Origin: Roseobacter sp. CCS2
Lineage (GTDB): Bacteria > Pseudomonadota > Alphaproteobacteria > Rhodobacterales > Rhodobacteraceae
Assembly: GCF_000169435.1 (NCBI RefSeq)
Contig: NZ_AAYB01000006.1
Coordinates: 62,001-126,000 of the forward strand
Reading direction: 5' to 3'
DNA length: 64,000 bases
A program made the translations under genes and the position numbers. The number at the start of each line of letters is the position of its first letter. Position 1 is the first letter of the stretch. The notes beneath the pieces are model-generated. The model did not search any database, had not been told where the DNA came from, and saw nothing but the letters and a program-made list of their open reading frames with translations. Below are positions 46,408 to 54,280 of this stretch, in pieces.

Positions 46408-47439
46408 TCAAGCGGCCCTGCGCCGCGCTCTTTTTTCGCTCCAGGCCTGCACAAATTGCATGACCTCATCTTCCGTCGTCTCGATGCCCAGTGACACGCG
46501 AATTGCGCTTGATGCCACCTCATCGCTCAATTCCAGTGCTTGTAGCACCCGGCTTGTCTTGACCTTGCCGCTGGAACAGGCAGAGCCTGCTGATACGGCA
46601 AAACCCGCCAGATCCATCGCCATCACTTGCGTTTCGCCTTTCCACCCCGGTGAGGCGAAACAACTGGTGTTCGGCAGACGATCCAACCCTTTCCCGACAA
46701 AAATAGTACTCTTTTCGGCGGCCTCAATGGCTGTTTCTAGAATATTTCTAAGTTTGGCAACCCGGTCCCATTTTCCTGCTGCCAAATCAGCCTGTGCAGC
46801 CGCCGCAGCAGCACCCATGCCAGCAATCGCAATCACGTTTTCGGTACCGGACCGGCGGCCCATTTCCTGCCCGCCCCCTTTGATTTGAACTGCAACATCA
46901 GTGCCTTGTGGAAAGATCAACGCGCCAACACCTTTGGGGCCACCAAACTTGTGGGCGGACAGAAAAACCATCCCGATGCCAGACCACGAAAACGCAAAGG
47001 GCACTTTGCCAAAGCCTTGGGTAATGTCGCTGACGGCCAATCCTCGCGGCAATGCCTGAACAATCCCTGTCTCAGAATTCGCCAATTGCACCGCAGACCC
47101 CGCCGGATCATCCACCTGCACCGCGCCATGCACAACCGGTAAACATGGATCAACCCAAGCATGCACCGCTTCATGTTCAATCGGGGCCGCATGCAATCCA
47201 CGGCCCGCCAAAGCCAGCGCCGCCGCCTCGGTCGCTCCAGACGTAAACACCACATCCGCACCGGACGCGCCAACGGCATCGGCAATCTGCGCACGCGCCG
47301 TTTCAACAATCCCCTTCGCCGCACGCCCCTCAGCATGCACAGAAGACGGGTTGCCGACCACATCCATCGCCGCAATCATCGCCGCCCGCGCCTCTGCCCG
47401 CAAAGGCGTGGTCGCATTATGATCCAGATAGGTTCTCAT
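46408..47439 (-). CDS. Cysteine desulfurase, IscS/NifS type
   Basis: A 343-residue PLP enzyme, shorter than E. coli IscS (about 404). N-terminal YLDHNATTPL (about 4-13), histidine motif EHEAVHAW (about 87-94), cofactor lysine in SAHKFGGPKGVGAL (about 169-182) and active cysteine in SAGSACSSGKVKTSRVL (about 281-297) are present. So the operon has two desulfurases, this group I enzyme at the front and SufS at the end. It follows iscR after a 56-bp gap occupied by an intergenic repeat that supplies the region before its start codon. Confidence 0.92.
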   Translation of the reverse strand: MRTYLDHNATTPLRAEARAAMIAAMDVVGNPSSVHAEGRAAKGIVETARAQIADAVGASGADVVFTSGATEAAALALAGRGLHAAPIEHEAVHAWVDPCLPVVHGAVQVDDPAGSAVQLANSETGIVQALPRGLAVSDITQGFGKVPFAFSWSGIGMVFLSAHKFGGPKGVGALIFPQGTDVAVQIKGGGQEMGRRSGTENVIAIAGMGAAAAAAQADLAAGKWDRVAKLRNILETAIEAAEKSTIFVGKGLDRLPNTSCFASPGWKGETQVMAMDLAGFAVSAGSACSSGKVKTSRVLQALELSDEVASSAIRVSLGIETTEDEVMQFVQAWSEKRARRRAA

Positions 47440-47442
47440 ATC

Positions 47443-47495
47443 TTCTCATGTTCAAAAATACCTCGGGGGAGGCCGAAGGCCGGGGGCAGCGCCCC
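47443..47495. repeat. Rhodobacterial G-rich intergenic element, copy 1
   Basis: The sequence TTCTCATGTTC, A-rich AAAATACCT, CGGGGGAGGCC, GAA, GGCC, then a hairpin GGGGC-AGC-GCCCC fills exactly the gap between iscR and the desulfurase. It is closely similar to the element at 61970-62030. In the direction of the flanking genes it reads as a GC hairpin followed by GAGGTATTTTTGAACATGAG just before the next start. The same pattern is widespread between genes in Rhodobacterales. Confidence 0.75.
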
Positions 47496-47960
47496 TTATG
47501 TCACCTCATCAACCACTTCAAACAACGCTGGCACCGCCGGACACGGGGCCAATTCATTGCTCACCACATCGGACAACCGCGCCTGATGCAAAAACACATA
47601 AACATGCGCGCTTAATCCTTCCCACAACCGGTTCGTCATCGACTGCGCACGCGAACCGGAGGCCGCACCGGACGCCCCTGCCCCTTTATGCATGGCTGAT
47701 ACGGTTTCATCCACCGCACCCAAAATCTCAGACACCCGAATATCTGCGGCAGGCCGCGCCAAACGGTATCCACCACCCGGCCCCCGCACAGAATCTACCA
47801 ATCCCGCACGGCGTAGCTTGACGAAAAGCTGCTCAAGATAGGGCAACGAAATATCCTGACGCTTCGAAATCTCGGTCAGATTCACCAGCGCATTGCCGTC
47901 TTGCAGCGCCAGATCAGCCAAAGCGACCATCGCATAGCGGCCTTTGGTGCTTAGTTTCAT
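47496..47960 (-). CDS. iscR: Rrf2-family regulator IscR
   Basis: Transcription factor for iron-sulfur biogenesis genes. ATG 47960 (MKLSTKGRYAMV) has GGGGGA six bases ahead; the open frame reaches 47993. The 154-residue protein has the Rrf2 winged helix: ISKRQDISLPYLEQLFVKLRRAGLVDSVRGPGGGYRLAR (about 30-68). The three cysteines that bind the cluster in E. coli IscR (positions 92, 98 and 104) are absent; only one cysteine remains near the C-terminus (APCPAVP). This matches the known unusual IscR of Rhodobacter sphaeroides. It heads the suf operon. Confidence 0.9.
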   Translation of the reverse strand: MKLSTKGRYAMVALADLALQDGNALVNLTEISKRQDISLPYLEQLFVKLRRAGLVDSVRGPGGGYRLARPAADIRVSEILGAVDETVSAMHKGAGASGAASGSRAQSMTNRLWEGLSAHVYVFLHQARLSDVVSNELAPCPAVPALFEVVDEVT

Positions 47961-48055
47961 CAGCATCCCCCCGAAATACAGGCGTAATTTCATTGACGGC
48001 GCGGTGCTGCATCATTACTCCACCGTGACCACGACAATTAAGGCCATCGCCCTAG

Positions 48056-48073
48056 TTTAGAATCTTTCTAAGG
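48056..48073. promoter_or_regulatory. Irr-type iron box upstream of iscR-suf
   Basis: TTTAGAA-TCT-TTCTAAG is an imperfect inverted repeat close to the TTTAGAA-N3-TTCTAAA pattern bound by Irr in alphaproteobacteria. It lies 96 bp upstream of the iscR start and 60 bp upstream of the divergent hydrolase gene. Iron-responsive control of the suf operon by Irr together with IscR is known in Rhodobacter, so the position makes sense. Confidence 0.65.
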
Positions 48074-48132
48074 TGTCCAAGCATTTTCGTCAAGAATGCG
48101 ACAAGGACCAATAGCAGTAACGGAAAACACGT

Positions 48133-48786
48133 ATGCCCGAAGTCATCTTTCCCGGACCCGAAGGTCGCCTTGAAGGCCGCTATCACCCGCAAAAAGACCG
48201 GGACGCGCCGATTGCGATCGTACTGCACCCGCACCCGCAGTTCGGCGGCACCATGAACAACCGTGTGGTCTATAATCTGCACTACGCATTCTACAACATG
48301 GGTTTCACCGTGCTGCGCTTCAACTTTCGTGGCGTAGGCCGCAGTCAGGGCGAATACGATCAAGGGGTCGGCGAATTGTCTGATGCGGCCTCTGCCCTCG
48401 ATTATCTGCAGTCCATGAATAACAATGCCAAACATTGCTGGGTTGCAGGCTTTTCATTCGGCGCATGGATTGGGATGCAGCTGTTGATGCGCCGGCCAGA
48501 AATTACGGGCTTTATCTCGGTCAGCCCACCGGCCAATATGTACGACTTCAGCTTTCTGGCGCCCTGCCCGTCATCGGGTCTGATCATCAATGGGTCCAAT
48601 GACCGGGTCGCCCCACCTGCCGATACCGTCAGCCTTGTGAACAAATTGCACGAACAAAAGGGTATCACGATTACACATGATGAAATGGAAGGCGCGGGAC
48701 ACTTCTTTGAGGATCCGCATATGGACCCTATGATCGACACTGTGCGCACCTACGTACGCCGCCGCCTGACAGAGAACACGCGCTAA
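48133..48786 (+). CDS. Alpha/beta hydrolase, dienelactone-hydrolase-like
   Basis: A 217-residue cytoplasmic hydrolase. Oxyanion region HPHPQFGGTMNNRVV (about 34-48), conserved NFRGVGRSQG (about 64-73), nucleophile serine in AGFSFGAWIG (about 104-113), acid in NGSNDRVAPP (about 155-164) and catalytic histidine in EGAGHFFEDP (about 185-194) make a complete triad. The substrate is unknown; similar proteins are annotated as CocE/NonD-like or alpha/beta hydrolase. It is divergent from iscR and followed after 2 bp by the 151-residue gene. Confidence 0.88.
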   Translation: MPEVIFPGPEGRLEGRYHPQKDRDAPIAIVLHPHPQFGGTMNNRVVYNLHYAFYNMGFTVLRFNFRGVGRSQGEYDQGVGELSDAASALDYLQSMNNNAKHCWVAGFSFGAWIGMQLLMRRPEITGFISVSPPANMYDFSFLAPCPSSGLIINGSNDRVAPPADTVSLVNKLHEQKGITITHDEMEGAGHFFEDPHMDPMIDTVRTYVRRRLTENTR

Positions 48787-48788
48787 CC

Positions 48789-49244
48789 ATGGCCGATAGC
48801 TACGTCCAAACTGTTGCTGGTGAACTTGCCGATTTGACCTTGGCGGATGCACGCATGTCCGGCGATGATCACATCGTGGACACCATCGGCGAAATTCTGG
48901 GCGCGTCATCACAAACCCTGCAAGAGGCATTTTTGACAGCCGTCCGCGTCCGCCGCGCCGAGGCACGGGCCCGCGAACTGCTGACACAACGATCCGGCAA
49001 ATTCAAAGTCGGGTCCCATATGATCACTGACGGCCACCAAACCTTCGACGCAGAGGCGGTTGACGGCGACGCAATCGAAATGCCAGCCAGCGCGTCTGAA
49101 CCAGCGCAAGCCACGGAACCGCAAACCGAAGAGGACGCCGCGTTCGCCGATGTGCTCAACACACTGGACGAGTTTCTGCAAACCGATGCCCCGGCCGATG
49201 ATGAACCAAAACCCATCTCGCCCCAGAAACCATCCCGCCGCTAG
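48789..49244 (+). CDS. Protein of unknown function, acidic C-terminus
   Basis: A 151-residue soluble protein. The N-terminal half is helical (LADLTLADARMSGDDHIVDTIGEILG, then LQEAFLTAVRVRRAEARARELL). The C-terminal half is acidic and rich in Ala, Pro and Glu, probably disordered, ending PKPISPQKPSRR. I recognise no domain. It starts 2 bp after the hydrolase stop, so the two genes are co-transcribed. Confidence 0.7.
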   Translation: MADSYVQTVAGELADLTLADARMSGDDHIVDTIGEILGASSQTLQEAFLTAVRVRRAEARARELLTQRSGKFKVGSHMITDGHQTFDAEAVDGDAIEMPASASEPAQATEPQTEEDAAFADVLNTLDEFLQTDAPADDEPKPISPQKPSRR

Positions 49245-49386
49245 GCGTGGCACACGCCCACAGCTCTTCAAACGGCTGACCTGATGCACAGCTGTGTCAA
49301 ACGCAGCGGCACCCGCTATTTACACTATACAAACACGGACTACAGGCGTAGGGCGCAGGTCTGACGCCGCCAGAAAGCCTATTGAT

Positions 49387-51465
49387 ATGATCACGACCCT
49401 CGCCGATGCCCTTGCCAAACAAGGCTATACCGACCTGACACCTGTGCAGGAGGCCGTGACGGATGATGCGCTTGTTGGTCAGGATCTTTTAGTATCGGCA
49501 CAAACCGGGTCAGGCAAAACCGTTGGTTTCGGACTGGCGATTGGGCCGACAATCTTGGCCGAGGACGGCACGTTTGGCCCTGCGGGTCGCCCGCATGCGC
49601 TGATCATCGCCCCAACCCGCGAATTGGCCCTACAGGTCAAACGCGAGCTTCAGTGGCTTTATGCAGGTGCAGGTGCTACCCTCGCGTCTTGCGTCGGCGG
49701 CATGGATTTCCGCGATGAACGGCGCAGCCTGGAACGTGGTGCGCATATCGTCGTGGCCACCCCGGGCCGCCTTCGCGACCACATCATGCGCGGCACGATT
49801 GATCTGTCCGATATCAAGGCCGTTGTGCTGGACGAAGCCGACGAGATGCTTGATCTGGGTTTCCGCGAAGACCTCGAATTCATTCTGGGCGAAGCACCAC
49901 CCGAGCGCCGCACCCTGATGTTTTCGGCCACCGTGCCGCCGATGATCGCGACCCTTGCAAAATCCTACCAGCGCGACGCCGTGCGCATCGCGACCGCCAC
50001 CAAGGAAAAGCAGCACAGCGATATTGAATACCGCGCGCTATCTGTCGCCAACCATGACACAGACGCAGCCATCATCAACGTCTTGCGCTATTATGATGCA
50101 CCCAACGCCATCGTTTTTGCCAACACCCGTGCGATGGTCACACGGCTGACGACGCGGTTGTCGAACCGGGGTTTCTCGGTTGTGGCCCTGTCTGGCGAAC
50201 TGACCCAATCCGAACGCTCCAACGCGCTGCAGGCCATGCGCGACGGCCGCGCCAAGGTCTGTGTGGCAACAGATGTCGCGGCACGTGGCATCGACCTGCC
50301 AAACCTAGAATTGGTCATTCACGCCGAATTGCCCACCAACGCAGAAACCCTGCTGCACCGCTCTGGCCGGACTGGCCGCGCAGGGCGCAAGGGGATTTCG
50401 GCGATGATCGTGCCTGCGAAAATGAAACGGCGCGGTGAAAACCTGCTGAAATGGGGCAAGCTGACGGCGACCTGGGCCACACCGCCCACAGCCGAAGAGG
50501 TGCAGGCCCGCGACGAAGAACGCCTACTGACGGATGAGGTATGGTCCGCCGATTTCACCGAAGACGAACAAGCCTTTGCCAAACGCCTGCTGGACCAGCA
50601 CGACGCGGAAAAAATTGCCGCCGCCTACCTGCGCCTTTATGCAGGCAAGCAATCGGCACCTGAATTTATCTCAGAATACAAAGACGGCCCTGCCGCCAAG
50701 GAACGCAAACCGCGCGAGGCAAAATCCTTTGGCCCATCCAAATGGTTCAGCATCGACATCGGACGCGAAGGCAAGGCCGAGGCGCGCTGGCTATTGCCGA
50801 TGATCTGCAAGGCCGGGGGCATTACCAAGAACGAAATTGGCGCGATCCGCATTCAGCCCAATGAAGCCTTCATCGAAATTTCTGCCCCCGCCGTCCCGGG
50901 TTTCCTGAAATCCGTGGGCAGCGACATGAAGTTGGAAAATCAAGGCACGCTCAAAGCGCTGGATGGCGCGCCGCAACTGGGCGAACGCGGCCCGCGCAAA
51001 ACCAAACGCGACTATGATGACAGGCCCAAGCAAGGCGGCAAACCAAAGCGTGACTACGGTGACAAACCCAAACGAAACGCGCCGCGCGATCAGGCCCCGC
51101 CACCGCCATCGCAACAAGATGATGTTGCTGCAATTCAACCGATCCCCGGTGCGGCTGACGACTATAAAGGGCGCAAGCCACGCCACAAGCCAGCCCGCCG
51201 TGATCACGGCGAAGCACTGACCGAAAAGCGCGGCAAGCCACCTTACAAAGGCAAATCCGACGGCAAGAAACCGGGCCCAAAGGGCAAATCCGGTTACAAC
51301 TCTGACACAAAACCCCGTGGGGGCGGTGGCGGAAAGCCAGGCGGCAAACCTGCCGGTAACGCCAAAGATACCTCAAAAAGGTTCGTTCCACCGGGCGGAA
51401 AAGCCAAGCCGCGCAAGGGCTTAGGCAAAGGTGGCAACGCAGCCCCCCGGCGCGGAAAGTCCTAA
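49387..51465 (+). CDS. DEAD-box RNA helicase with DbpA-type RNA-binding domain
   Basis: An RNA helicase of about 692 residues. ATG 49387 (MITTLADALAKQGYTD) starts directly at the Q-motif region; a GTG at 49294 would add 31 residues that resemble nothing. Motifs: SAQTGSGKT (I, about 38-46), PTREL (Ia), TPGR (Ib), DEAD in VLDEADEMLD (II), SAT (III), and HRSGRTGRAGR (VI). An RNA-recognition domain like DbpA/CsdA follows (WFSIDIGREGKAEARWLLPMICK, about 453-475). A long basic Lys/Gly/Pro tail of about 160 residues ends the protein. Probably acts in ribosome assembly or cold adaptation. Confidence 0.92.
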   Translation: MITTLADALAKQGYTDLTPVQEAVTDDALVGQDLLVSAQTGSGKTVGFGLAIGPTILAEDGTFGPAGRPHALIIAPTRELALQVKRELQWLYAGAGATLASCVGGMDFRDERRSLERGAHIVVATPGRLRDHIMRGTIDLSDIKAVVLDEADEMLDLGFREDLEFILGEAPPERRTLMFSATVPPMIATLAKSYQRDAVRIATATKEKQHSDIEYRALSVANHDTDAAIINVLRYYDAPNAIVFANTRAMVTRLTTRLSNRGFSVVALSGELTQSERSNALQAMRDGRAKVCVATDVAARGIDLPNLELVIHAELPTNAETLLHRSGRTGRAGRKGISAMIVPAKMKRRGENLLKWGKLTATWATPPTAEEVQARDEERLLTDEVWSADFTEDEQAFAKRLLDQHDAEKIAAAYLRLYAGKQSAPEFISEYKDGPAAKERKPREAKSFGPSKWFSIDIGREGKAEARWLLPMICKAGGITKNEIGAIRIQPNEAFIEISAPAVPGFLKSVGSDMKLENQGTLKALDGAPQLGERGPRKTKRDYDDRPKQGGKPKRDYGDKPKRNAPRDQAPPPPSQQDDVAAIQPIPGAADDYKGRKPRHKPARRDHGEALTEKRGKPPYKGKSDGKKPGPKGKSGYNSDTKPRGGGGGKPGGKPAGNAKDTSKRFVPPGGKAKPRKGLGKGGNAAPRRGKS

Positions 51466-51584
51466 AACCTGACCCATTGGTCACATTTTTGTCACGTCAC
51501 AAGCATGTTGCGGGCCAACCCTCTCGTCAGATTGCAACTACGTTCAGTAGTGTAAAGTCACGCATAAGCTTAAGGACCAGACAA

Positions 51585-51704
51585 ATGGCCACAGCAAAAC
51601 CCAATACGCCGCCTGCCCCTGCAGCGCCGAAACCCGCGACCCCGGCACCGCAGATGCAAGGCAAACCGCAGACACCCGTTTATACCGATTTCGCGAGTAT
51701 CTAA
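51585..51704 (+). CDS. Small proline/alanine-rich protein (39 residues)
   Basis: ATG 51585 is preceded by TTAAGGACCAGACA, an AAGGA site about eight bases away. The product is low-complexity (KPNTPPAPAAPKPATPAP) and ends VYTDFASI. No signal or membrane helix is seen. The good ribosome-binding site and separate position between helicase and TfoX-like genes support a real gene, but composition bias alone can create such frames in GC-rich DNA. Function unknown. Confidence 0.5.
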   Translation: MATAKPNTPPAPAAPKPATPAPQMQGKPQTPVYTDFASI

Positions 51705-51794
51705 GGTTTACGAGACGTCTTTGGCCGGTGAGGCCGCTGCCGCAGGATCGCCCTCCCCGATCCACCGCTGACCTCACTGGCCTTTTTTCCCAGT

Positions 51795-51809
51795 CCCGAT
51801 ACAATCGGG
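51795..51809 (+). promoter_or_regulatory. Hairpin covering the TfoX-like ribosome-binding site
   Basis: CCCGAT (51795-51800) pairs perfectly with ATCGGG (51804-51809) over a 3-base loop. The second arm includes most of the GGGG Shine-Dalgarno stretch of the gene starting at 51812, so folding would lower translation. Confidence 0.4.
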
Positions 51810-51811
51810 GC

Positions 51812-52141
51812 ATGGCAGCGCTGACATCCATCAAAAATATCGGCCCCGCGTTTGAGGCGTCGTTGAAATCCGCAGGCATCACCACAGCAGAGGAATTGCG
51901 CGCGCTTGGCGCAGATGCGGCCTATACCAAGATGCTTGAAGCTGGATCGAAGCCTCATTTCATCGGCTACTACGTCTTGCATATGGCGCTGCAAGGGCGC
52001 CCATGGAATGACTGCAAGGGCGATGAGAAAAAGGCGCTGCGTATACGTTTTGACAAGATCAAGGCTGGGAGCTTTGATGAAACGCGGTCTGAGTTAGAAC
52101 GGATTTTGAACCAGATCGGGGTGGTTGAAGTTGACCCGTAG
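51812..52141 (+). CDS. TfoX C-terminal-domain-like protein
   Basis: A 109-residue protein built like the helical C-terminal domain of TfoX/Sxy: LTSIKNIGPAFEASLKSAGITTAEELRALGADAAYTKM (about 4-41), a helix-hairpin-helix-like start, and ALQGRPWNDCKGDEKKALR. ATG 51812 begins the domain. The ribosome-binding GGGG lies in a hairpin (CCCGAT/ATCGGG, 51795-51809). The N-terminal TfoX domain is absent, so a competence role is unlikely to be direct. Confidence 0.8.
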   Translation: MAALTSIKNIGPAFEASLKSAGITTAEELRALGADAAYTKMLEAGSKPHFIGYYVLHMALQGRPWNDCKGDEKKALRIRFDKIKAGSFDETRSELERILNQIGVVEVDP

Positions 52142-52288
52142 GGCAGATTGAAACGGCGGCTTTGCGGACTTAGTGAGCTTTCGCTGCGTCTGCGCCAATG
52201 ACCGCTTTTCAAGAAGATGTGGCTGGTCGCATCCCAGTTGAACCCCTAATGTCCGGCTAAACAAATTCAAAACGAGCAGGTAACGGAC

Positions 52289-53209
52289 ATGCTAAGAAGA
52301 ACGGCTATTCGAAAACTCTGTGGATTTTCTTTGTTGCTGGGGCTTGGTGTTTTTCTGACCGCCTGCAACGAGGACGATAGCGGGCCAGTATCCAGTGTCC
52401 CAGCCGTTCCGGTCTCAACAAGCCCATCTCGCGTTGCCATTACCGTTGACGATCTTCCCTACGTTACGTTTGGAGGGGCAAGTCCCGAAGACGGCCTGCG
52501 ATATTCGGAGAGCATTGTATCAGCCCTTGGAGAACACGGGATCGTGGCAACCGGTTTCGTCATAGGGCGGAATATCAATGCAGAAACGCGTCCTGCGCTA
52601 CAAGCGTTTGCCGACGCTGGCCACATGATCGGGAACCATAGCTGGTCCCACCCGGATTATGGTAATCTTACCCCTGATGAATTTCTTGAGGAAACGCGCC
52701 AGACGGATGAGGTCTTGGCAGAGTGGATTGATGGGCCAAAATACTATCGATTTCCCTACCTGCGCCAAGGCGAAACTGCCGCCAAGAGAGAGGCCGCGAT
52801 AGAAATCCTGACCAATCTTGGCTATCAGAATGTGCCAGTCACCATCGACAACGATGAATGGCAGTTTAATGCTGATTATACGGAGGCTATGGCCGATGGC
52901 GACACCGATGCCGCCGCGATCATCGGCCAAAACTACCTTGCCCACATGCAGGAACGCACGTCCCACTTCCAAACACTTGCCGTTGATGAGCTTGGCGGAG
53001 ATGTCGATCATATCCTACTTGTTCATCTCAATCAGATCAACGCGGATCACCTAGGAACGCTCCTTGATTGGTATGAAGCTCAGGGCTGGACGTTCATTAC
53101 GGTTGACGAAGCCTTGGCTCACCCAGTGTTTTCTCGCGCTGAACTCTATGAAGGCCCTCGTGGCCTATCACAGATTGAAAGAATTCTCGGTGGTCAACGA
53201 GAGCAATAA
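52289..53209 (+). CDS. Polysaccharide deacetylase (NodB-type) lipoprotein
   Basis: A 306-residue exported enzyme removing acetyl groups from a polysaccharide. A lipoprotein signal with lipobox LTAC (Cys near residue 29) and a Ser/Pro linker precede the NodB domain. Motif 1 is ITVDDLPY (Asp-Asp, about 51-58), motif 2 NHSWSHPD (His-x3-His, about 117-124), motif 3 YRFPYLRQG (about 153-161); motif 5 may be LVHLNQINADHLG. Codon choice (AGA and AGG-type Arg codons, more A/T at third positions) differs from neighbours, hinting at later acquisition. It stands alone. Confidence 0.88.
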   Translation: MLRRTAIRKLCGFSLLLGLGVFLTACNEDDSGPVSSVPAVPVSTSPSRVAITVDDLPYVTFGGASPEDGLRYSESIVSALGEHGIVATGFVIGRNINAETRPALQAFADAGHMIGNHSWSHPDYGNLTPDEFLEETRQTDEVLAEWIDGPKYYRFPYLRQGETAAKREAAIEILTNLGYQNVPVTIDNDEWQFNADYTEAMADGDTDAAAIIGQNYLAHMQERTSHFQTLAVDELGGDVDHILLVHLNQINADHLGTLLDWYEAQGWTFITVDEALAHPVFSRAELYEGPRGLSQIERILGGQREQ

Positions 53210-53404
53210 ACAACGTGTCGCTTCCCAAAAGCCGTCATTTATCTAAACCGCAGCATCACGCACTTTGAGCTCAAACCAGACATTTGCTGCATTCTTAAAC
53301 GGCCGGGCAAACCTCGGTTATCTCTGCGTTGATATCACCCTACAGGCCTGACATCTTTTTCCCTACTACAGCCCCATCCTCATACCCAAAAGTAAATACC
53401 CTTC

Positions 53405-53429
53405 ACATACACCTTCGAATCGTGTATGT
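53405..53429. promoter_or_regulatory. Inverted repeat before the DUF4112 gene
   Basis: ACATACAC and its exact complement GTGTATGT flank a 9-base centre that contains TTCGAA. It ends seven bases before the DUF4112 start, so it could be an operator or a leader hairpin that blocks ribosome access. No known regulator matches it. Confidence 0.5.
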
Positions 53430-53436
53430 TAATAGC

Positions 53437-53832
53437 ATGAACATAGAACAAAACATTGATTTCGAACTCGCCCGCCTGCGCAAAGTCGCGTGGCGCATGG
53501 ACGCATTATTCTACATCCCGCGGACCAATATTTCGGTGGGTCTGGATAACATTGTCGGTTTGGTCCCTGTTGTGGGTGACGCGTTGACTGCGCTGCCATC
53601 GCTGTGGCTGATCAACGAGGCGCGCAAACTGGGCGCATCGCCCGGCACGTTGGCCTATATGACACTGAACACGGTGCTGGACTTTTTCGTCGGCATGGTG
53701 CCTGTGATTGGTGATATCTTCGACGTCATCTACAACGCAAACATCCGCAATTACCGTGCGTTAGAGCGTAATCTTAACAAAAAAGCCGCCCACGCCAAAT
53801 CGGTGCGGGCAGCTCAAATATCTTACGCATAA
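53437..53832 (+). CDS. DUF4112 membrane protein
   Basis: A 131-residue protein of the DUF4112 family: ARLRKVAWRMDALFYIPRTNISVGLDNIVGLVPVVGDALTA (about 9-50) and a repeat-like second segment FFVGMVPVIGDIFDVIYNANIRNYRALE (about 89-116). Two or three membrane-associated helices with GLVPVVGD/GMVPVIGD motifs are typical. ATG 53437 is chosen; the frame is open back to 53329 but the DUF starts here. There is no obvious ribosome-binding site, and an inverted repeat covers the leader. Function unknown. Confidence 0.85.
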   Translation: MNIEQNIDFELARLRKVAWRMDALFYIPRTNISVGLDNIVGLVPVVGDALTALPSLWLINEARKLGASPGTLAYMTLNTVLDFFVGMVPVIGDIFDVIYNANIRNYRALERNLNKKAAHAKSVRAAQISYA

Positions 53833-53833
53833 A

Positions 53834-53854
53834 CCGGGGCCTGCCCCGGCGTTT
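53834..53854 (+). terminator. Terminator after the DUF4112 gene
   Basis: CCGGGG (53834-53839) pairs with CCCCGG (53844-53849) over a 4-base loop, followed by CGTTTT. It begins directly after the stop codon and just before the convergent ndk stop, so it may serve both genes. Confidence 0.7.
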
Positions 53855-53857
53855 TAC

Positions 53858-54280
53858 TTAACCAACCAGTTCAAGCCCGGAGAAGAAGAACGCGATCTCT
53901 TCTGCCGCTGTTTCTGGCGCGTCGGACCCGTGCACGGAGTTTTCGCCGATGGACAGTGCGAATTCCTTGCGGATTGTGCCCGGTGCGGCGTCGGCTGGGT
54001 TGGTTGCACCCATGACTTCGCGGTTCTTTGCAATCGCGTCTTCGCCTTCGAGAACCTGAACAACGATTGGCTCGGAAATCATGAATTCGCACAGCTCATC
54101 AAAGAACGGACGTTCCGCATGCACACCGTAGAACTGCTGCGCCTGTGCCAATGTCAGCTGGATGCGCTTGGAGGCCACGATGCGCAGACCTGCGTCTTCG
54201 AATTTGGCCGCGATCTGGCCTGTCAGATTACGCTTTGTGGCGTCGGGTTTGATGATGGAAAAAGTACGCTGAATAGCCAT
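53858..54280 (-). CDS. ndk: Nucleoside diphosphate kinase
   Basis: Transfers the gamma-phosphate of ATP to nucleoside diphosphates. ATG 54280 ([14 protein letters not shown]) is preceded by GAGGC; the open frame extends much further but only this 140-residue part is Ndk. ATP-binding [11 protein letters not shown] (about 11-21), [12 protein letters not shown] (about 59-70) and the catalytic histidine region [12 protein letters not shown] (about 113-124, His in the NxxHGSD motif) are intact. It stands alone on the minus strand. Confidence 0.97.
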   Translation of the reverse strand: MAIQRTFSIIKPDATKRNLTGQIAAKFEDAGLRIVASKRIQLTLAQAQQFYGVHAERPFFDELCEFMISEPIVVQVLEGEDAIAKNREVMGATNPADAAPGTIRKEFALSIGENSVHGSDAPETAAEEIAFFFSGLELVG

